Shown here one piece after another: positions 1 to 4,796 of a stretch of DNA of 10,920 nt. The position numbers were made by a program, and so were the translations under genes. Numbering within the stretch: the first letter of the stretch is position 1; each line of letters starts with the position of its first letter. The DNA comes from Betaproteobacteria bacterium. Lineage in GTDB: Bacteria; Pseudomonadota; Gammaproteobacteria; Burkholderiales; SG8-39. Below the pieces are notes generated by a model. The model had not been told where the DNA came from. It saw only the letters and a list, made by a program, of their open reading frames with translations, and ran no database searches. The stretch is taken from assembly GCA_029858545.1 (NCBI GenBank), contig JAOUFA010000090.1:1-10920 (forward strand). Direction: 5' to 3'.

Positions 1-27
1 GAGGGGAACTCGCGCGAAGCTCCCCTC
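1..27 (-). terminator. Candidate terminator stem-loop downstream of the dienelactone hydrolase gene
   Basis: The arms GAGGGGA (1-7) and TCCCCTC (21-27) are exact inverted repeats, giving a 7-bp GC-rich stem with a 13-base loop. It starts about 30 bases after the hydrolase stop codon on the minus strand, where a terminator would be expected. The bases that would show a T-tract lie outside the window, so intrinsic termination cannot be confirmed. It could also act from the other side for a plus-strand gene ending before the window. Confidence 0.35.
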
Positions 28-56
28 GTCGCCTCGCCAGCGCACTCCGCCGGGTG

Positions 57-989
57 TCAGGCGAGATGCTTCCTGAAGAACGCGACCGTACGCTCCCAGG
101 CGAGTTTCGCCGCCTGCTCGTTGTAGCGCGGCGTCGAGTTGTTGTGAAAGCCGTGCTGGGTGCCGGCGTAGGTGTGCATTTCGTGCGCGACGTTCGCCGC
201 CTTCAGCGCCTGCTCGAAGGCCGGCCACATCGCGTTGATGCGCGGGTCGTTTTCGGCATAGTGGATCAGCAACGGCGCCTTGATATTCGCCACTGCGGCG
301 GTCTCCGCTGCCGCGCCGTAGAACGGCACCGCCGCGTGAAGATCCGCGCCAAGCGCGGCGGCGAGATAATTCGCCGTGCCGCCACCCCAGCAAAATCCCG
401 TGACGCCGAGCTTGCCCTTGGCGAGCACATGCGACTTCAGATAGCGCGCGCTGCTCAACATGTCCGTGCGCAGCTTCGCCTGGTCGAGTTTCGTCTGCAG
501 GTCGCGGCCGTCGTCGTCGTTGCCCGGATAGCCACCGAGCGGCGCGAGGCCGTCGGGCGCGAGCGCGAGGAAACCCTCCACCGCAGCGCGACGCGCCACG
601 TCCTCGATGTAGGGATTCAACCCGCGGTTCTCGTGGACCACCAACACCGCCGGAAACGGCCCCGGTCCTGAAGGCTGCACGAGATAACCGCGCATCGAAC
701 CCGAATTGCCGCCCGGCGAGGGATAGGCGACATACATCGCCTTGATCCGCTTGTCGGTGAACGAAATCGTCTGCGCCTGGGCGTAATTCGGAAACAGTGC
801 CTGCGCCATCGCGAGACTCGCCGCGCCCAGTGCCGAAGCGCGTCTCAGGAACTCGCGCCTGTCGATCCGTCCATGGCAGTACTCGTCGTAGAGATCGAAC
901 ACCTGCTGGTCGATCTGCGTTTGGGTGACAGCGCCCGAAGTGGGGCGAAGAGCAGTGCGCGAAGATTCGAGCACGGTTTGCGTGGCCAT
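57..989 (-). CDS. Tat-exported dienelactone hydrolase family protein
   Basis: This is a 310-residue alpha/beta hydrolase of the dienelactone hydrolase (carboxymethylenebutenolidase) family, which opens lactone or ester bonds; the prototype acts in chloroaromatic breakdown. The nucleophile is C200 in G-F-C-W-G-G, with D248 (E-N-D-P-R) and H279 (Q-H-G-F-H) completing the triad. The C-to-D and D-to-H spacings (48 and 31) equal those of the Pseudomonas enzyme (C123, D171, H202). E120 in H-E-N-R-G matches its substrate-linked glutamate (E36). Unlike the cytosolic prototype it has a Tat signal: R44-R45-E-F-L-R-R, a hydrophobic alanine-rich stretch and an A-Q-A-type cleavage region near residues 70-73, after an unusually long n-region of 43 residues. 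The ATG is supported by AGGAGG (996-1001) six bases upstream. It lies downstream of the TRAP genes on the same strand, but a 151-base gap leaves co-transcription uncertain. The family is firm; the substrate is unknown. Confidence 0.93.
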   Translation of the reverse strand: MATQTVLESSRTALRPTSGAVTQTQIDQQVFDLYDEYCHGRIDRREFLRRASALGAASLAMAQALFPNYAQAQTISFTDKRIKAMYVAYPSPGGNSGSMRGYLVQPSGPGPFPAVLVVHENRGLNPYIEDVARRAAVEGFLALAPDGLAPLGGYPGNDDDGRDLQTKLDQAKLRTDMLSSARYLKSHVLAKGKLGVTGFCWGGGTANYLAAALGADLHAAVPFYGAAAETAAVANIKAPLLIHYAENDPRINAMWPAFEQALKAANVAHEMHTYAGTQHGFHNNSTPRYNEQAAKLAWERTVAFFRKHLA

Positions 990-1029
990 AGGGGTCCTCC
1001 TCGTGGGTAATGGCGCGCGTATGCTACGA

Positions 1030-1039
1030 CAAATATTTG
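1030..1039. promoter_or_regulatory. AT-rich palindrome upstream of the hydrolase gene, possible operator
   Basis: CAAATATTTG is a perfect 10-bp palindrome in otherwise GC-rich sequence. The outer bases nearly continue the symmetry (CGAC on the left, GGTCG on the right, with one extra G). It sits 40 bases upstream of the hydrolase ATG, within the likely promoter zone. Just downstream on the minus strand is TTGTCG, a loose match to a -35 box, but I see no convincing -10 box at the right spacing. An operator is inferred from symmetry and location only. Confidence 0.3.
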
Positions 1040-1081
1040 GTCGCGTGGCCAGGAGATCGGCACGCCCGCAATCGCCGGGAT

Positions 1082-1096
1082 CGCGACTTTGTCGCG
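1082..1096. terminator. Short stem-loop between the TRAP operon and the hydrolase gene
   Basis: CGCGAC (1082-1087) and GTCGCG (1091-1096) form a 6-bp stem with a three-base loop, 44 bases past the stop codon of the TfoX-like gene on the minus strand. No T-run follows on that strand, so it would be at best a weak or factor-dependent terminator, or an mRNA 3'-end stabiliser. It is the only hairpin seen that could separate the transporter operon from the hydrolase gene. Confidence 0.22.
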
Positions 1097-1140
1097 CTTT
1101 CCCAATCCGGCGGTGGCTCAGGCCGGCGGATTGCCCTGAC

Positions 1141-1485
1141 CTAACGACTCCGGCCGCCCTTCACGAATTCGATCGAAGCCCGAAACAGTTCGAGATCCTT
1201 CTCGTAGTCGGCCGCCTCGGCGCGGTTGATCTGGATCCACTCCCGCGTGCTCGCCGTGCCGCCGGGCGCGAACGGCACCACGTTGTCGCGCGCGAACTGC
1301 AATTCGGTCGCCGCGGCGACAGGGAGCCGCAGTCCGATGCCTTCGCCACTGATGCAGGCGAACATCCGGTCACTGACGAAGTAGGCGTCGAGGCCGTTGA
1401 TCTTCCTTGCGCTGACGCCCGGGAGCTTGAGCAACAGGGCGTCGATCTGCGTCTTGCGCCCGGAACTTGCGGTCCCGGAATTCAC
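1141..1485 (-). CDS. Small TfoX N-terminal-like (MmcQ/YjbR-like) protein coupled to the TRAP permease
   Basis: This gene encodes 114 residues starting at a GTG that shares four bases (GTGA, 1482-1485) with the permease stop codon. The reading frame stays open further upstream, but that part is only the antisense-free shadow of the permease, and the overlap gives the natural start. The protein is soluble, without a signal peptide or membrane segment. The pattern L-P-G-V-S-A-R-K, then Y-F-V-S-D-R-M-F-A, then G-I-G-L-R-L-P, with a final W-I-Q-I and an amphipathic helix, resembles the small alpha/beta fold of TfoX N-terminal and MmcQ/YjbR domains; the usual K-M-F-G of TfoX is K-I-N-G here. The family call is from remembered pattern, so moderate. 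Its function is unknown; tight linkage suggests a cytosolic accessory or regulator of the transporter. A DUF5519-like assignment is an alternative. Confidence 0.75.
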   Translation of the reverse strand: MNSGTASSGRKTQIDALLLKLPGVSARKINGLDAYFVSDRMFACISGEGIGLRLPVAAATELQFARDNVVPFAPGGTASTREWIQINRAEAADYEKDLELFRASIEFVKGGRSR

Positions 1486-3515
1486 GATCGCACCGCCGTC
1501 GGTGCGCGACGCAGAAGCTGCAGCACCAGCGCAATGCCGATCAGCGCCACGCCGATCAGGTCGGACGCCGTCGAGGGATAGACGAGCAGGAATCCCGCGA
1601 CGACCAACATCAGGCGTTCGATCCAGTTGGCGCGCTTGATAAACCAGCCCTGCAAGCCGCCGGCGAGCGCCGCGATGCCGGCGGCCGCGGTACAACTGAC
1701 GAGCGCGATCGATCCCCAATCGGCTCCGGCAAGGGTCTTGAACGAACCCGTCAGCAGCAACCCCTGACCGGAGGGATCGAGCACGAACATGAACGGTACG
1801 AGAAACGCCGGCATCGTGTATTTCCATGTCTGCAGCGTTGTCTTGTACGGGTCGCCTCCGGTGATCGCCGCGGCCGCGAACGGCGAGAGCGCGGTGGGCG
1901 GCGAGACTTCCGACAACACCGCGTAGTAGAAGATGAACATGTGCGCGGCGAAATCCGGCACGCCGAGCTTGATCAGCGCCGGCGCCGCGATCACCGCGCA
2001 GATGATGTACGAAGCCGTCACCGGCACCGCGAGACCGACGATCCAGACGATCAGCGAGGTATAGATTGCGGTGAGCAGCAACGACCCGCCCGCGTAGGCG
2101 AGCACGATCGAACTGAACTTGAGCCCCAGCCCGGTGAGCGTCACGACGCCAACGATGATCCCCGCTCCGGCGCAGGTCGCCGCGACATTGAGCATTCCGG
2201 TCGAGCCCGCCTCCATCGCCCGGAAGAATTTCGAGCCGAAGAACCCGCGCACGAAGGATTCGCGGCCACGCAGGAACTCCCAGGAAAACAGCGCGCAATC
2301 GCGCGCAAGAAAGCTCGTGCCGAGCGACACCACGGTCGCCCAGAACACCGAGAGCACGGGCGAAAATCCCATCAGCATGAAACCGACGATCGCCACCAGC
2401 GAGAAGAAATGGAACCAGTACTTCTTGCTCAGACTCCAGGCGCTCTCGACGCGCTCAAAGGTCGTCTCGCGCATGCCGAGTTTGCGCGAATCGATCTCGA
2501 CCATGAGAAACAGCGCGAAGTAATAAAGCAGCGTCGGGATGACCGCCATCAGCAGCACGTCAAGGTACGAAATCTTGAGGAACTCGGCGATGAGGAAGGC
2601 CGCGGCGCCGAGCACCGGCGGCGAGATGATCGCCCCAAGCCCGCCAGCGGCAAGCAATCCCCCCGCGGGGTCCTTCGCATAGCCCGCCTTGGCGAGCATC
2701 GGGTAGGCGACCGCGCCCAGCGTCACGGTGGTCGCCACGCCCGATCCCGAGGGGCCACCGAGCAAAAACGAGGCGAGCACGACGGTCTTGCCCGCACCCG
2801 TGGGTTTGCCGCCCATCGCCGCGAACGAAAAGTCGATGAAGAATTTGCCCGCTCCCGAATACTGCAGGAACGCGCCGTAAATGGTGAACAAGATGATGAG
2901 CGACGACGACACATCGACCGCGGGCCCGTAGATGCCCTCGAGCGTCATGTACATATGTCCGACGAAACGCCCGATATCGTAGCCCTTGTGGGTCCACGGT
3001 TCAGGCAGATAGGGGCCGAGGAACGCGTAGGCGATGAACGAGAGCGTGACGATAGGCATTACCATGCCGTTCGCGCGCCGCATCGCCTCGAGAATCAACG
3101 CGACGAGCGCGAGGCCGAAGAAGATGTCCCAGTTCTCGGGCGTGACGTTGCGGTCGGTGAAGTCGTCGCCGCCATGGATCATGTACACGGTGACCGCGAT
3201 CGGCAACAGCGCCATGATCCAGTCCCACCACATGATGCGGTGACGGAAGCGCCTGGCGGCCGGGAACACGAGGAACGAGATGAACAGCACGAATGCCACG
3301 TGGACGGCACGCAGGATGTCGGTCTGCACGATCGAGTACGCGCTGTAGAGGTGGAAGGTCGACATCACCACTGCGACGACGCTCACGAAGATGCCAAGCC
3401 GGCCGCCGAGCTTGTTCTGGACCCCTTCTTCCTCCTCGATGTACTGTTCGGCCTTCTTCAGCGCTTCGTCACCGACACCCGGTGCCGGCGCATGCTGCAC
3501 GTGATCCACGCTCAT
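1482..3515 (-). CDS. TRAP transporter fused permease (DctQ-DctM type, TAXI-associated)
   Basis: This 677-residue, strongly hydrophobic protein fuses the small (DctQ-like, 4 TM) and large (DctM-like, 12 TM) TRAP membrane subunits, the usual form in TAXI-TRAP systems; the length is typical. A charged, glutamate-rich cytosolic N-terminus (about residues 1-38) precedes the first membrane helix. Family motifs of the large subunit are visible: G-G-P-S-G-S-G-V-A-T-T (253-263), G-L-G-A-I-I-S-P-P (292-300), and E-V-S-P-P-T-A-L-S-P-F (536-546) followed by A-I-T-G-G-D-P. TRAP systems import substrate with sodium or proton gradients and a periplasmic binding protein, here the adjacent upstream gene. The ATG is preceded by GGGGGAGG (3520-3527) four bases away. 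A 10-bp stem-loop lies immediately upstream. The 3' end overlaps the TfoX-like gene by GTGA, implying translational coupling. The substrate cannot be read from the sequence; TAXI systems often take dicarboxylates, glutamate or related acids. Confidence 0.95.
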   Translation of the reverse strand: MSVDHVQHAPAPGVGDEALKKAEQYIEEEEGVQNKLGGRLGIFVSVVAVVMSTFHLYSAYSIVQTDILRAVHVAFVLFISFLVFPAARRFRHRIMWWDWIMALLPIAVTVYMIHGGDDFTDRNVTPENWDIFFGLALVALILEAMRRANGMVMPIVTLSFIAYAFLGPYLPEPWTHKGYDIGRFVGHMYMTLEGIYGPAVDVSSSLIILFTIYGAFLQYSGAGKFFIDFSFAAMGGKPTGAGKTVVLASFLLGGPSGSGVATTVTLGAVAYPMLAKAGYAKDPAGGLLAAGGLGAIISPPVLGAAAFLIAEFLKISYLDVLLMAVIPTLLYYFALFLMVEIDSRKLGMRETTFERVESAWSLSKKYWFHFFSLVAIVGFMLMGFSPVLSVFWATVVSLGTSFLARDCALFSWEFLRGRESFVRGFFGSKFFRAMEAGSTGMLNVAATCAGAGIIVGVVTLTGLGLKFSSIVLAYAGGSLLLTAIYTSLIVWIVGLAVPVTASYIICAVIAAPALIKLGVPDFAAHMFIFYYAVLSEVSPPTALSPFAAAAITGGDPYKTTLQTWKYTMPAFLVPFMFVLDPSGQGLLLTGSFKTLAGADWGSIALVSCTAAAGIAALAGGLQGWFIKRANWIERLMLVVAGFLLVYPSTASDLIGVALIGIALVLQLLRRAPTAVRS

Positions 3516-3535
3516 TCGTCCTCCCCCGAATACAA

Positions 3536-3564
3536 AACCCCGTCCATGTGCTGCGGACGGGGTT
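3536..3564 (-). terminator. Intercistronic stem-loop between binding protein and permease (partial terminator or mRNA-stabilising hairpin)
   Basis: AACCCCGTCC (3536-3545) and GGACGGGGTT (3555-3564) are exact inverted repeats, a perfect 10-bp GC-rich stem with a 9-base loop. On the minus strand the stem begins 27 bases after the binding-protein stop and is followed by a short T-run (TTTTG), then by the permease ribosome binding site eight bases further on. The weak T-run suggests a leaky terminator or a 3' end protecting the binding-protein message after processing. Either would give more binding protein than permease, a pattern known for binding-protein-dependent transporters. Confidence 0.6.
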
Positions 3565-3591
3565 CGCGGACTTCCACTCTCGCTGGTCGGC

Positions 3592-4572
3592 TCAGTTCAG
3601 CTTGACACCCTTCTCGCTGAAGTACTTTTCCGCGCCGGGATGGAACGGGATCGGAGAGGCCGCGGCTTTCTGGTTTTCGAGCTTGAAGTTGGCCGCCTCC
3701 TTGTGCACCGCGATCAGATCGTCGCGCTTCTCAAAAATCGTCTTCACGATGTTGTACGCGGTCTTGTCATCCATGTCCTGGTGCGTGACCAGCAGGTTCA
3801 TCACCGTCGCCTGGTGGTTGTCGGCTTCCATGCCGCGGTAGATGGACATCGGAATGGCGTCCCGGACATACAGATTGCCGTATTTCCTGTTCATCGCCGG
3901 CACGAGGTCGGCGTGATCGATCATCTTGAGCTTGATGCCCGGAGTGTTGGCAAGGTCAGTCACCGCCGCGGTGGGCAGGCCGCCGACCCAGAAGAAGGCG
4001 TCGATCTTCCTGTCCTTCACGGCATTCACCGATTCTGCGACCCCCAGGCGCTCGCGCGTCATGTCGCGATCCTTGTCCAAACCCGCGGCTTCGATGACGC
4101 GGAAGGCCATCACTTCGGTCGCACTCCCCGGCGAGCCGGTCGAGACGCGCTTGCCCTTCAGGTCGGAGATCTTGCTGATTCCCGTACCGTCGATCGTGAC
4201 GACGTGCATGCGGTTCGGGTACATGATCATCAGCGTCCTGACCAACACCTTCTTGCCGGCGAACTTGTTCTCGCCGCGGTAGGCGTCCTGGCCGGCATCG
4301 GCCATCGTCATGCCGATATAGGGCTTGCCAGTGCCGATCAACTGGAGGTTCGCGACCGAACCCCCGGTGACTTCGGCGGTTGCCTGCATGCCGGAAACGT
4401 ACTTCGACAGCACCGCCGCCATTCCTCCGCCGAGCGGGTAGTAGACGCCACCGGTTCCGCCAGTGCCGATCGAAATATTCTGCGCCATTGCCGAAACGAT
4501 GCCGAAGAGCATCGCCATGACGGCCGCGAGGATACGTGCGCCGTGAATCAGGTTCCGTCTGCCGAATGTCAT
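3592..4572 (-). CDS. TAXI family TRAP transporter solute-binding protein
   Basis: This 326-residue secreted protein captures the substrate in the periplasm and passes it to the fused permease. It has a Sec signal peptide: basic N-terminus (residues 5-13), hydrophobic core and A-M-A ending at residue 30. The mature protein opens with I-S-I-G-T-G-G-T-G-G-V-Y-Y-P-L-G-G-G, the glycine-rich start typical of TAXI proteins, followed by T-G-G-S-V-A-N-L. A central K-G-K-R-V-S-T-G-S-P-G-S-A-T-E is also characteristic, as is D-A-F-F-W-V-G-G-L-P. The frame is open to an ATG at 4596, but the ATG at 4572 is chosen because GGGAGG lies five bases before it and the signal peptide then has a normal n-region. 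It is the first gene of the transporter operon and is divergent from the acyl-CoA synthetase/GNAT gene. The ligand is unknown. Confidence 0.95.
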   Translation of the reverse strand: MTFGRRNLIHGARILAAVMAMLFGIVSAMAQNISIGTGGTGGVYYPLGGGMAAVLSKYVSGMQATAEVTGGSVANLQLIGTGKPYIGMTMADAGQDAYRGENKFAGKKVLVRTLMIMYPNRMHVVTIDGTGISKISDLKGKRVSTGSPGSATEVMAFRVIEAAGLDKDRDMTRERLGVAESVNAVKDRKIDAFFWVGGLPTAAVTDLANTPGIKLKMIDHADLVPAMNRKYGNLYVRDAIPMSIYRGMEADNHQATVMNLLVTHQDMDDKTAYNIVKTIFEKRDDLIAVHKEAANFKLENQKAAASPIPFHPGAEKYFSEKGVKLN

Positions 4573-4577
4573 GTCAT

Positions 4578-4583
4578 CCTCCC
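4578..4583 (-). promoter_or_regulatory. Ribosome binding site that sets the start of the TAXI binding protein
   Basis: On the minus strand GGGAGG lies five bases before the ATG at 4572. The upstream in-frame ATG at 4596 has no comparable purine-rich site, and using it would place this motif inside the coding region. Confidence 0.7.
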
Positions 4584-4631
4584 ATGATGATTCCATTGAG
4601 TGAATCCGATGAACGTTCGCCTTGGCCCGGG

Positions 4632-4692
4632 GTCCGGCCGCCGCCTAACGATCGCCTCGACGCATTCTACCCGAGCGCTGTGCGGGCCGGAC
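4632..4692. repeat. Spaced inverted repeat around the putative transporter promoter
   Basis: GTCCGGCC (4632-4639) and GGCCGGAC (4685-4692) are perfect 8-base inverted copies whose starts are 53 bases apart, close to five DNA turns. They flank the TAGAAT-like -10 box of the transporter operon. The right arm also belongs to a local dyad, GGCCG-GA-CGGCC (4685-4696). The arrangement could bind a regulator at two sites, but short GC-rich repeats arise readily by chance in such DNA. Confidence 0.25.
4664..4669 (-). promoter_or_regulatory. Putative -10 box of the TRAP operon
   Basis: On the minus strand TAGAAT (5 of 6 matches to TATAAT) occurs in the context GGG-TAGAAT-GCG, in the divergent region. 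Transcription from here would leave a leader of about 85 bases before the TAXI start. No good -35 box is visible about 17 bases upstream, which would suit an activator-dependent promoter. This is inference from pattern only. Confidence 0.33.
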
Positions 4693-4762
4693 GGCCGGGC
4701 AACAAAGCGGTGCGCTTCCCGCGTCGCGGCGTAGATTATGGCTCGTCCCGAATGCGAAGCGC

Positions 4763-4785
4763 GTAGCCGGCGACGGGGCTACACT
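4763..4785 (+). promoter_or_regulatory. Putative promoter with a dyad just before the acyl-CoA synthetase/GNAT gene
   Basis: TACACT (4780-4785) resembles a -10 box and ends 11 bases before the ATG at 4797, which lacks a Shine-Dalgarno sequence. Transcription starting about seven bases downstream would give a nearly leaderless message. GTAGCC (4763-4768) and GGCTAC (4777-4782) form a 6-bp dyad overlapping the box, so a repressor or a hairpin could act here. No clear -35 box was found. Confidence 0.2.
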
Positions 4786-4796
4786 CACATCTGCCC

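Noticed and set aside
1486..2298. N-terminal extension of the TfoX-like protein through the permease gene
   Set aside because: This part is an out-of-frame reading of the permease coding sequence. The GTG overlapping the permease stop is the natural start.
1467..3605. A 712-codon open frame on the plus strand covering the whole TRAP permease gene
   Set aside because: It is antisense to a clear membrane protein gene. Its product is an implausible mix of Arg, His, Glu and Asp without domains, as expected when hydrophobic codons are read on the opposite strand in GC-rich DNA.
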